Assembly (NCBI GenBank): GCA_007695035.1 | Contig: REEO01000050.1 | Span: 62,001 to 126,000, forward strand | Reading direction: 5' to 3' | DNA length: 64,000 nucleotides | DNA from: Saprospirales bacterium | GTDB lineage: Bacteria > Bacteroidota > Bacteroidia > Chitinophagales > Saprospiraceae | In this document: positions 45,624 through 54,602 of the stretch, in pieces | How the letters are laid out: every line of letters starts with the position of its first letter | Numbering within the stretch: the stretch's first letter is position 1 | Notes under the pieces: model-generated | Seen by the model: only the letters and a program-made list of their open reading frames with translations | Told to the model about the DNA's origin: nothing | The model's database searches: none | Position numbers and translations under genes: made by a program

Positions 45624-45975
45624 TTATGAATGGCGCATGCTTCTTTGAATGCTTCCAATGATTCGAAAGATTTCCTCGACATCAGATAGGAGGTCTTTTG
45701 CGAAGTCATGATCAATCAATCCGTTTTCTCTCACTAGTTGGACCCAATAATGTGTCTCGCGAGCTTCTTTGTAGGAAACGGTAAGCTTATAGAAGAAATC
45801 CTTTGTAGATTGCCCGCCGATCGCCTCTTCAGCATTGGCCTCTATCATAGTGCCGCAACGAAGCAATTGATCTCCCAGAATATATTCCTTTTTGATTGTT
45901 TAATTCCCTGCAGACCCGCACAATTTTAACCGCAAAAACATAGCTATTCCGCTGTAAAACATTGTCCTTTTTCAT
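45624..45975 (-). pseudogene. Four-helix-bundle (23S rRNA intervening-sequence type) protein, frameshifted
   Basis: The downstream frame (45866-45624) carries most of the family: QLLRCGTMIEANAEEAIGGQ and KLTVSYKEARETHYWVQLV. The missing N-terminus is found in another frame from an ATG at 45975: MKKDNVLQRNSYVFAVKIVR, then VCRELNNQ. The two join at a run of five A; with four A the protein would read NNQKEYILGDQLL without a break, giving about 117 aa, the family length. So a single A insertion (or sequencing error) explains the split. These proteins bind nothing known; homologues occur in 23S rRNA intervening sequences. AATTCGTAATT repeats flank it. Confidence 0.8.
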
Positions 45976-46019
45976 AGCTTCTAAAAATTTCTCAAACCTC
46001 CACCATAACTACCAGCACC

Positions 46020-46058
46020 CCAATTCGTAATTAAACAATTCGCAATTCGTAATTTATC
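46020..46058. repeat. AATTCGTAATT repeat block
   Basis: The block has two AATTCGTAATT copies joined by AAACAATTCGC. It lies between the metalloprotease 3' end and the four-helix-bundle gene. A similar block is at 53280-53329 at the end of the fic gene. Confidence 0.55.
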
Positions 46059-46062
46059 CATA

Positions 46063-49000
46063 TTAGTTTCCTGTCAACTGAATCTTCACAGTTTCCAATT
46101 GCTCTCCATCGCCCAATCGCAAGAAGTAGCTTCCGGCACTCAAGCCGCTGAGGTCCAGTCGCTGCGTGGTTTCACCCGCAGACAATTGACCGTCGCGGAC
46201 CAATATACCAGAGGCGTCAAAAACCTCCCAGTGCATGTCTTCAACGGGAGCCAATTCAAATTCCACATTGATCCAGTCCATAGCCGGGTTGGGAAATACA
46301 TTTAGGTCTTGGCCACGCAATTCAATGGTGTTGGTAATTAAAAGCTCAATGACAGTCGTGTCCGCACCGCATTCATTTATGGCGATCAATACCACATCGT
46401 AAATTCCGTGCTCCTCGTACTCGTAACCGAACTCTTCCACAGATGCAAAAGTGGTTCCATCACCCATGTCCCAGTTAAGAGAATCAGCATCCAGACTGGT
46501 ACTCTCAAACTGGAATTCCTTGCCTCCAAGATCGAAAGCATCAAAAGCAGCCACCGGCTTGTCGTTTATCTCTACCAGGCGAACCATTCCAAGGGTATCG
46601 GCTCCGAGGAAGTTGCTGGCAATTAAGGTCACAGAGAAAACCCCTTTGCTTTCATAGACCACTGTCGGATTGGAATCGGTGGAAGTTTCTGGATTCCCGC
46701 CCTCAAAGAACCACTCAAAGGATTCTGCATGATCTGAGGATAGGTTTTCATAGTTCACTGTGAGAGGCAAACAGCCGGAAAATGGAGTGGATGGCTCAAA
46801 ATTGGCCACCGGGAAATCACCGATGGAAAGTTGTTGACTTAATTCTATCGTATCACACTCATTAAATACAGTCAAGGTGACCTGGTATGCACCCTGCATT
46901 TCGTAAATGTGGGTGGGGTTTTTATCGTCGCTTGTATTGCCATCTCCAAAATTCCATAGCCAGCCGGTTTCATTTTCCATAGTTTGTGAAAAATGCACTG
47001 TATCGCCATCCACCTCAAACTCAAAATCGGTCTCGGGGCCAGTTTGCACAAAAATAAGGGAATCCATGATGAGGGTATCAATTCCTCCCTGGCCAAAAGC
47101 AACCAGTGACACTTCATACCATCCGCCTTCTTCGTAAATCACGGTTACTGTATCCATAAAACTTTCACCCGGATTCCCTCCCGTAAAATGCCACAGCACG
47201 CTGTCCGTATTGGCAGAGGAAAGATTGATAAATTCTACCTCCAGAGGAGCACAACCACTCGTATCTGAGAACTCCAATGCGACTACCGGAGGCGTGATCA
47301 CTTCAATTTCAGCAGTCAGGGTGTCACTGCCACAATCGTTAAATGCGATGAGAGTCATGTCATAGACTCCGTCGCTTTCAAATTCATAAACCGGAGATGG
47401 ATCAGAACTGATGGTGGTATCCCCAAAAACCCAATGTACTGAATCGGCGTAGTGGGAGGTATCCTGAAACCAGTAAGTCCTGCCATCGATACTGTCAATT
47501 TCAAAACCCGCTACCGGGGAACGCAATACAACAATAAAGGAATCCATTTCCAGAGTGGAACTCCCCTCAGCATTGGTAACGGTGAGTTTAACGTTGTAAA
47601 TGCCGGGCTCATCGTAAGTGACAAGGGGGTTCGTATCATTGGAATTATCCGGGTTTCCACCTTCAAATTCCCACTCAAAAATTTCCGGGCTACCGGTACT
47701 CTGATTTTGAAACTGCACCTGCAAAGGCGCGCAACCGGTTTCCACATCCGCCGTAAAGTCGGCCTCCGGTGCTTCAAATACTTCAACAATAGTTGCAGAT
47801 TGAACATCACCACAATCGTTAAAAGCGAGCAGGGATACTTCGTAAATTCCCCCTACCGCATACTCGTGAAACGGACTGGCCTCCGTACTGGAATTGCCAT
47901 CACCAAAATCCCAGAAATAGGAAACATTGGTCGATTCAGCGAGATTATCAAACCAAATAGACAGCCCATCAACAATGAAATCAAAATCAGATTCCGGGTT
48001 TTCTTCCACCGTGATATAATTGGTCAAAAACAAGAAATCCACGCCATCACTGTTTTCCACCTCGAGGGATACATCATATACTCCCGGGGTTTCATAGGTA
48101 ACTATCGGATTTTGATCCTGAGACGTGGATGGGGTACCTCCGGGAAAATCCCACTGCCAGGTCGTAGGGTCGTTTTCTGAGAGATCGATGAAAAACACCT
48201 CCATAGGTGCGCAGACAAAAATCGGATCGGCGGAAAAGTTTGCTATCGGAGGACTAAAACCTGCGCAGGGACCCAGGCAGTTAGCAGAATTAACCGTGCC
48301 CCGGATCAAATCACCGGGCTGGGATCCAAAACCCAGGTTGAAATTAATCCCCACGTTTTGAAACAAATTACAATAACTCATTATGGTACCACCATTGGTT
48401 GGAATGATGGGAGAATTGGGATTGAAGCAGGCGTCACCTTCAGGAATCGATCCCTGGTTGTGGGCAAACTCGTTGCCGCAGTCGTCAATTTGGGTGTCAT
48501 TGTTGTTCCACACACAGGCGTGGGTGTGCTCGGAACCGAGGTTGTGACCAATTTCATGCGCAACCACAAAAACAGAATAGCTGTATGTCGGCACATTCTG
48601 ATAATTGCTTGTTATTCCACTGAATGCAGTGGCCAGGGGGTCAAAACAAAGTACATTAACCCATGCAATGCCACCGAAAGTAAACTCAAGATTGATCAGG
48701 TGCGCCAAATCCCCGTTGAAATCACCATCCAATTCATCGGTAAAGTCCAGAAGATAGTCCTCCGCATCACTGCCGCTATATGGACTGGGGGTATCCCAAA
48801 CCAATAGCTCGCTGATGTCCATGGTAATGGATTCATCATCGAAAATAATAAACACCTGGCTGAAAAGCCCTGTCACGTGATCTATCACTCCGCTGACAGA
48901 ACCAAATTCCTGATAGAGGTCGTAATCTGCCTCTACATAAATATTTACACAATCCGTCAATGCTCTCGAACTGCTGTGGTTGTCATGTTTTCCTTCCCTA

Positions 49001-49620
49001 TCGATGCGGTCCAGTTTATCTACTCCGCAAGAAAAGGAAAAGGGAAGCTCGAGGTTTTGGTTGTAGTACAAAATATGTGGTGCGTTGTCTGACTGGCCGT
49101 ATTTGCCAAAGGTGAAATCGTGCATGCCAAACGACACAAATGCCATAATTCTATCGGGATATACATTGAAACTGACCTTCGAACCCGTACTTCCCCCCAC
49201 CACACCCCAAAAGGTTCGAAAGGTGTGATCGGAGGGATTGATCTCATCTCCGGAGGAAGTTTTGATCACCGCATCGCTGCTGAATACTTCTACCTCCCTG
49301 AGGTGTAGCTCTATGCTGAGCCTCTCACTAATTGGCATTTCAACCCGAAGTTGGCGTTGCTTACTATTCAGTATTTCATCAAAAAAGCTTTCATCCACGT
49401 CCATAGTCAAAGCCGAATTCAGAAAAATGCGCTCACCATCGTCCAAATCCGTGATTCGCTCTTTAACGGAAAAAGGACTGTGCAATTCCATTTTCTCATA
49501 TATGGACAGATTCGAGTGGATTTCCTGGATAAAACTCTGAGCTGATAAGGCGGATCCAAAAACAATAGAAAAGACAATAATTAAGGGTGCTGTAAAGGCA
49601 GTTGCAATAATTTTATGCAT
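46063..49620 (-). CDS. Secreted zinc metalloprotease with eight PKD domains and T9SS type A sorting domain
   Basis: The protein has 1185 aa from the ATG at 49620; the upstream extension needs a TTG. A signal peptide is followed by a propeptide-like region and a reprolysin-type catalytic domain with HEIGHNLGSEH (about 353-363) and the Met-turn GGTIMSYC. Eight PKD-like domains follow, alternating between a CAPxEVxF type and a DFGDGNxS type, so four two-domain units. The last about 80 residues (LNVFPNPAMDWINVEF ... LSAGSYFLRLGDG) form a T9SS type A sorting domain. It is expected to be secreted and to digest extracellular protein, with PKD domains as spacers or binders. Confidence 0.9.
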   Translation of the reverse strand: MHKIIATAFTAPLIIVFSIVFGSALSAQSFIQEIHSNLSIYEKMELHSPFSVKERITDLDDGERIFLNSALTMDVDESFFDEILNSKQRQLRVEMPISERLSIELHLREVEVFSSDAVIKTSSGDEINPSDHTFRTFWGVVGGSTGSKVSFNVYPDRIMAFVSFGMHDFTFGKYGQSDNAPHILYYNQNLELPFSFSCGVDKLDRIDREGKHDNHSSSRALTDCVNIYVEADYDLYQEFGSVSGVIDHVTGLFSQVFIIFDDESITMDISELLVWDTPSPYSGSDAEDYLLDFTDELDGDFNGDLAHLINLEFTFGGIAWVNVLCFDPLATAFSGITSNYQNVPTYSYSVFVVAHEIGHNLGSEHTHACVWNNNDTQIDDCGNEFAHNQGSIPEGDACFNPNSPIIPTNGGTIMSYCNLFQNVGINFNLGFGSQPGDLIRGTVNSANCLGPCAGFSPPIANFSADPIFVCAPMEVFFIDLSENDPTTWQWDFPGGTPSTSQDQNPIVTYETPGVYDVSLEVENSDGVDFLFLTNYITVEENPESDFDFIVDGLSIWFDNLAESTNVSYFWDFGDGNSSTEASPFHEYAVGGIYEVSLLAFNDCGDVQSATIVEVFEAPEADFTADVETGCAPLQVQFQNQSTGSPEIFEWEFEGGNPDNSNDTNPLVTYDEPGIYNVKLTVTNAEGSSTLEMDSFIVVLRSPVAGFEIDSIDGRTYWFQDTSHYADSVHWVFGDTTISSDPSPVYEFESDGVYDMTLIAFNDCGSDTLTAEIEVITPPVVALEFSDTSGCAPLEVEFINLSSANTDSVLWHFTGGNPGESFMDTVTVIYEEGGWYEVSLVAFGQGGIDTLIMDSLIFVQTGPETDFEFEVDGDTVHFSQTMENETGWLWNFGDGNTSDDKNPTHIYEMQGAYQVTLTVFNECDTIELSQQLSIGDFPVANFEPSTPFSGCLPLTVNYENLSSDHAESFEWFFEGGNPETSTDSNPTVVYESKGVFSVTLIASNFLGADTLGMVRLVEINDKPVAAFDAFDLGGKEFQFESTSLDADSLNWDMGDGTTFASVEEFGYEYEEHGIYDVVLIAINECGADTTVIELLITNTIELRGQDLNVFPNPAMDWINVEFELAPVEDMHWEVFDASGILVRDGQLSAGETTQRLDLSGLSAGSYFLRLGDGEQLETVKIQLTGN

Positions 49621-49799
49621 AATGGCAAAACTTATTTGAAGGTTATACAATTACTTGCCAAATTACAACCGCTATTTCAATTAGGCCACCGCAGTCCTTA
49701 TAAAAAATTACCTATTTATTTTTTTTATGCATAAATGATTTCCAATAAGATGTTTAAGTCAAATTGAACGTATTTTTACCCGGACATCCTCACATTCCC

Positions 49800-52080
49800 C
49801 TAAAACCGGTAGGTCACACTACAAATCACATATCGAGACCGGATTTGAAACTTTTGGGTGTAGTCAATTTCCGGTGAGAAGCGACGGAGATTAAAAGTGC
49901 GGTTGTCCAACAGATTGTGGCATGAAAATGTTATCTGTCACCCAGGGTCCGGGAAAAAAACCAGATTAAATCCAAGGGTGGTGAATGCACTTCCGCGGTT
50001 GTCATAGTGGTAGTACTTGCTTTCCACACCCAGGCGGACCTTTTCGTTTTTGGTGAGGTAATTCACCTCTATCTCCGCATTCCAATGCCACCTCTCGGAC
50101 CGCTGATCTATAAGATCCGATTTGACAATTTGATACCGGACTTGACCGATTAAAATCTTAAAGACGACATCCTCTCTATGTACACCACTCAGGTGATTGA
50201 GGTAATTTCTGTAATCGGATTGTACAGTTTGGTTGTTAATGATGCGGGTGTACCGATTCCCGGAAGTGCCAAATTGCCCCCTCAAACTCCAGTAAGAATT
50301 CATCAGGCCGCGCTCCCAGCTAAAGTCACAACGATAGGTTTTACGGCTACCGGAGCGGTAGGTGGTTACATTGTGTGTGAGAAAGTAGTCCATAGCCGGG
50401 ACCACTGTCTTTGGTTGATATCCCAACTGCAAGGAGGTATTGAAACTGAATAATCTATCAATACGCTGCCGGGAGAATCTAAAATCCAACCGATGTCCTC
50501 TCTCTACTCCCCTACCCTCAAAACTATGGACAAATTGATAATTGGTACTGAGGAAGGACCGGGAAAAAAATAGCGCGAATCTATGGGTCGGTTTTAACAA
50601 GAGTAGTTGGAAATAAGCCTTGACCAGCGAGTAAAACGTCTGGTAAATTGAAAATGGAAATCCAGGTATGGATTGATGTTCCGCTCGGTATCGTCACCTT
50701 CATGCCGCCATTGAAGGGATTAAACGCCGAGATTTATTCGCGTCACATAATTAATTCGACTTCGTTCCGTGCCCTTTTCAAGCTGAAAAACACCGTATGA
50801 ATTGTTGGACCGGAAATTAGAGGAAGATTCCTCGACCTTTAACTAAGGGATTCTGTGTATTTTATATCCAGGTCTTTGTTGTTTTCGGTAAATTCGTGCG
50901 CGAGTCCCCATGTAGCCCTTTAATCCGTCCACCAGTGTTGCCGAATCAGCAGTTCAGCGGAGGATTGAAGTTGGCGGGGCAGAATTTCATCTGTAAAAAA
51001 ACCGCTTTGATCCCTCAGTTCCGCTGTCCGCTAATTGGCATTCTCCTAAATTTCCGCAAAATGTGTAAACTCCATTTGATGGCGGAAATCCAGTATCCCA
51101 TCGGACAATCTCCTCGTAAACTCTACTTTGGGGTTTAAATGAAAAGCGTCTCTAAGTTTGATGCTGTTGTCTAAAGTATCAGAGATTTGCCCCGAAAAAT
51201 ACCGCTGATGTGTGGAGTTTTGACTTGGTAAGCTTGAATTAAATTGAATATTACGGTATGAATCTACTCGCTTTCTCTATGCCTCCAATTCTGTTCTGAA
51301 AAATTGTTGCCCCGACAAAAGGTGGTTTTCATAACCGTATCTGAATACGGTATCGGGCAGGTAATTCACTGTTGAAAGGGAGTGAGAATGAGGCAAACTT
51401 TACTCCTGAAAATAATTGGAGTTACGCACGGTCCAGTTTCTTCCGGCCCTAAAACCCATAAGTGCAGTTCCTCCCTGAATTTTTTGCTCCAAAGTGTAGC
51501 GGGTGGACTCCACCGGAGCCATTTAAGGAAGAATATCGTATCTCCGACTTACATTTCCAAGGGGCATGACAATCGGATTCAAGCCGGCAAACTCTCCGGA
51601 AGGCCGGTACACATTATAGGAAAGTCTATTATTGGTGTAGCGCGCCATGGTTCGTATTCCCGGTAATATCCCGATAGCATCTGCACCCAGATTTCGCATT
51701 TCCCGGTTGGAAAAACCGGCACTCCCGATTCCACTCACCTCCATGCTTCGTCTGCCATCAGTTCTCAAATCAATCGCCATTTCAGAGGCTTCAAAATCTG
51801 AAAGTACCGAATTGGAGTGGTAATTGGTCAAAATGTCTATTACCTCAATAATAGCTGAAACTATAGCATTTACCATGTTCATTTAGGAATACAATTTAAG
51901 GACACACCTCTCCACAGAGGTGATCAAATTTTGGCCTTCAAGAATACGCCCATCTACCAAATAAACGGTCACCAGGGAACATTGTAAGACTAACTGATAT
52001 ATATTTGCAACTATTAAGAGGACCGGCCTTCGGGGTCTTTTCCAACAATTGACCATCCACAACCGTTGATTAAGGCAAAA
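49800..52080 (-). pseudogene. Degraded TonB-dependent outer-membrane receptor
   Basis: Several minus-strand frames together read as a Bacteroidota outer-membrane beta-barrel receptor. Near 51975 is VYLVDGRIL (plug). At 51850-51523 are DILTNYHSNSVLSDFEASEMAIDLR-like plug/barrel residues, in parts. At about 51497-51405 are RYTLEQKIQGGTALMGF and VRNSNYFQE. At 50600-49940 is a 220-codon barrel segment (WHWNAEIEVNYLTKNEKV). After an in-frame TGA at 49938-49940 come ITFSCHNLLDNRTFNLRR and the terminal SVTYRF before TAG at 49800. Frameshifts and stops are numerous and the N-terminus with the signal peptide is missing. Confidence 0.8.
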
Positions 52081-52087
52081 TACAGAT

Positions 52088-52798
52088 TTGGAGGAGAAAA
52101 AATTTGTAACGAGGTTTAAACAAGCCCTTTCTTTCCCCATTGCCTTTGTGGTACTGATTTGGGGAATTCACCTTATCAACTACCTGAGCGGTTATCAGTT
52201 GTACCAGTTTGGTATATACCCACGTAAGACAGAAGGTCTCTGGGGGGTGCTAACTGGTCCGCTGGTCCACGGCGACTGGCTGCACCTCTTTTCCAATACC
52301 CTCTCCTTCCTCATTCTGAGTTTTATGCTCTTCTTCTTCTTTCGAAAAGTAGCGGTACAGGCCTTTTCATTGATATATCTGCTAACAGGATTTGCAGTTT
52401 GGATATTCGCCAGGGAGAGTTTTCATATCGGTGCCAGTGGGGTGGTTTACGGACTGGTCAGTTTCGTATTCTGGAGTGGTATTTTCCGGCGCAACATCAA
52501 AAGTATTGTACTGGCGCTCATTGTCACGGTTCTCTACAGTGGTTACTTCCTCGGAATTGTACCCGGTGAAGAGGGAATATCCTGGGAAAGTCACCTTCTC
52601 GGTGGGCTGGTGGGTATTTTGGTGGCGTTTATTTACCGCCGCGACCTGGAATCAGACGAAATAAAACAAGGCGAAGCGCTGGCAGACAGCGACCTCGAAC
52701 TCCAGGATAAAGACTTCTACTTCCCGCCTGATGCTTTTGACAAAAAGGACGAGAACGACAATCAAAGTTCCACGGGGCACGGCGGGTTTCGCTGGTAG
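52088..52798 (+). CDS. Rhomboid family intramembrane serine protease
   Basis: The protein has 236 aa and starts at TTG. It has six predicted membrane helices. The catalytic serine is S117 in HIGASGVVYG and the histidine H169 in SWESHLLGG, with the N-terminal HGDWLHLFSN loop typical of rhomboids. It cleaves membrane proteins within or near the bilayer. The C-terminal about 55 residues are acidic and cytoplasmic. It stands back to back with the decayed receptor. Confidence 0.9.
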   Translation: MEEKKFVTRFKQALSFPIAFVVLIWGIHLINYLSGYQLYQFGIYPRKTEGLWGVLTGPLVHGDWLHLFSNTLSFLILSFMLFFFFRKVAVQAFSLIYLLTGFAVWIFARESFHIGASGVVYGLVSFVFWSGIFRRNIKSIVLALIVTVLYSGYFLGIVPGEEGISWESHLLGGLVGILVAFIYRRDLESDEIKQGEALADSDLELQDKDFYFPPDAFDKKDENDNQSSTGHGGFRW

Positions 52799-53279
52799 GT
52801 TTGGATGGTTATTGGTAGTTGGTTGATGGCGGATGGCGGCTTTGTGGCGTAGGTTCTTCGATGACAGTAATATATATTTTTTTGGGATTATAGATTTGGA
52901 GAAATTTCTTCTCCACACATACTGTCTTGATGCCCCACTTTTCGCTTTCCTTCGCGACTTCGCAAGAGACCAATTCGCACATTGTCTGAATCACGGATTA
53001 CATGGATTTTTTTCTTGTCCACTTAATTAGACCATCTGATATAAAGGAAACCCGGTGACATGATTATAAAAACGCCTCTAATGAAAGAATAGAACCATTT
53101 AGAGGATTCAAGGCAATGGGTGTCCAGGGTTTTAGGATTTGCATTGGTTGGGCAGGACAAATACGCACGGCCCTGCATATCTACAGCTATTTCCGGCTTT
53201 GCAAGAAACCAATATCCTACGAACAGAATCACTCGAAAATCATTAATCTTATCGAGCCCTCTGAATTCTCGCCACCCCC
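52799..53279. repeat. Spacer with degenerate GGTTGATGGCGGATGG repeats
   Basis: GGTAGTTGGTTGATGGCGGA (52813-52832) begins 14 bases after the rhomboid stop. A variant is found after ftsK (57169-57190). The rest is AT-rich and includes short open frames with no protein-like features. Confidence 0.45.
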
Positions 53280-53329
53280 CAATTCGTACTTCGTCATTCG
53301 TAATTACATAATTGTCAATTATCCATTAC
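53280..53329. repeat. AATTCGTAATT-type repeat block overlapping the fic stop codon
   Basis: The block contains CAATTCGTACTTCGTCATTC and GTAATTACATAATTGTCAATT, related to 46020-46058. The last codons and the stop of the fic gene lie inside it. Confidence 0.5.
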
Positions 53330-54256
53330 CCCCACCGACTCCTGGTACTCCCGAACGGCCTTTTTGGTCGTGAGCCAGTTCCTCCCCTCTTTATGGGCAT
53401 CGATCCGGCCCCTGCGGGCGAGGAGGCTCAGGTACTCCTGCCCGTAGGGGATATCAGGCTCCCGGGCAATATCAGACAAGGGCAGGTAATCCTCGTAATG
53501 CCCGGGAAGTGCATTGAGGTACATATTGAGGCTGCGCTCGACGGCCTGAAAGACAAGCAGCATCAGCCTGGAATAATCGCCCTTATTGGCGGTATTGAGT
53601 GCGTGGAAGTACTTCTTCCTGTCCTGCTGCAGCAATATGGCAGGGGGATAACCCGCTCGCATCAGCAGTAAGTTCATGGCTAACCTAGCTGTCCTGCCAT
53701 TGCCGTCAAAAAATGGATGGATGTGTACCAGCCTGTGGTGAAACCATCCGGCCAGCACAGGGCGCTGGAGGTCTGATTCCTTTTCTTTGAGGTCGGAAAA
53801 AAGTGCATCGAGCAGTGCGTCCAACTTGTGCGGTGATGGTGGCACAAAATTGGCACCCACAATCCGTACTCTTCCATTGCGAATACGGCCCGCAAAATCA
53901 GGACCGATATTCTTAAGGACCAAACTGTGCAGTTCCAATAGATCAGTAACGGTAAAGTCGCTAACACTTTCTGCCAGCTCCTCAAGCAACAAAATGGCAT
54001 CCCTGTGATTGATGGCTTCGAAGTGCTCCCTGAGCGTCTTCCCACCAACTGTCAATCCATGCTCCAGCACCAAACGGGTCTCCGAAAGGGACAGGGTATT
54101 GCCCTCTATGGCATTCGTGTGGTAAGTCCACTCCAACATCCAATCCTCCCGCAGACGTCTTATCACAGAAACCGGAAATGGCCGATGATCATCCACTACC
54201 TGCTTCTTCGCCTGGATGCGCTCCAATAATTTCTTTGCTGTATCTTGAATATACAT
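53315..54256 (-). CDS. Fic family protein (class II, N-terminal inhibitory helix)
   Basis: The protein has 313 aa. The inhibitory motif TNAIEGN is at 47-53 and the Fic catalytic motif HPFFDGNGRTAR at about 182-193, with all key residues. A Fic_N-like region (about 1-60) and a C-terminal winged-helix-like segment (about 245-305, YLSLLARRGRIDAHKEGRNW) complete a common architecture. Such enzymes transfer AMP to Ser, Thr or Tyr of target proteins; targets here are unknown. Its last codons lie in an AATTCGTAATT-type repeat, which may have replaced the original end. Confidence 0.92.
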   Translation of the reverse strand: MYIQDTAKKLLERIQAKKQVVDDHRPFPVSVIRRLREDWMLEWTYHTNAIEGNTLSLSETRLVLEHGLTVGGKTLREHFEAINHRDAILLLEELAESVSDFTVTDLLELHSLVLKNIGPDFAGRIRNGRVRIVGANFVPPSPHKLDALLDALFSDLKEKESDLQRPVLAGWFHHRLVHIHPFFDGNGRTARLAMNLLLMRAGYPPAILLQQDRKKYFHALNTANKGDYSRLMLLVFQAVERSLNMYLNALPGHYEDYLPLSDIAREPDIPYGQEYLSLLARRGRIDAHKEGRNWLTTKKAVREYQESVGVMDN

Positions 54257-54571
54257 ACATTATCTTTAAAAACGGGAAACATAATTACGTCCCCCCCCTG
54301 AAATCCAATTCAAATCCTGAAAACCTCAAACGCGAAGACCCCACTGCCTATAAACCAAATAACGACCCGCCAGTAACTAAATGTGCAAGTCTATAACCCT
54401 CCTTATGTATCGGATACAACTAAAACATCTATATCCGATATTATTGTTCCCCAATATCGAATTTTTGTCCAGGAAAAATTCCACCTTATTCCCCCACCTC
54501 ATTGGGACCTGCCATCCAACTCAATATATAAAAAAAAATTCGCATATGAGTATTATCTAATATAATTTTCA
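54257..54571. other. Spacer between divergent fic and ftsK, nothing recognised
   Basis: AT-rich sequence between divergent genes. Only the ftsK promoter box at 54572 is recognisable. Confidence 0.35.
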
Positions 54572-54579
54572 TACTTTTG
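54572..54579 (+). promoter_or_regulatory. Candidate -7 promoter box of ftsK
   Basis: TACTTTTG matches TAnnTTTG, 24 bases before the ftsK ATG. The upstream sequence is AT-rich without a clear TTTG. Confidence 0.4.
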
Positions 54580-54602
54580 TACCTGTTACACCTAACAAGA
54601 GT

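Noticed and set aside
53315-54256. Fic protein as a toxin-antitoxin pair
   Set aside because: The inhibitory motif is in the same protein (class II) and no small antitoxin gene adjoins it.
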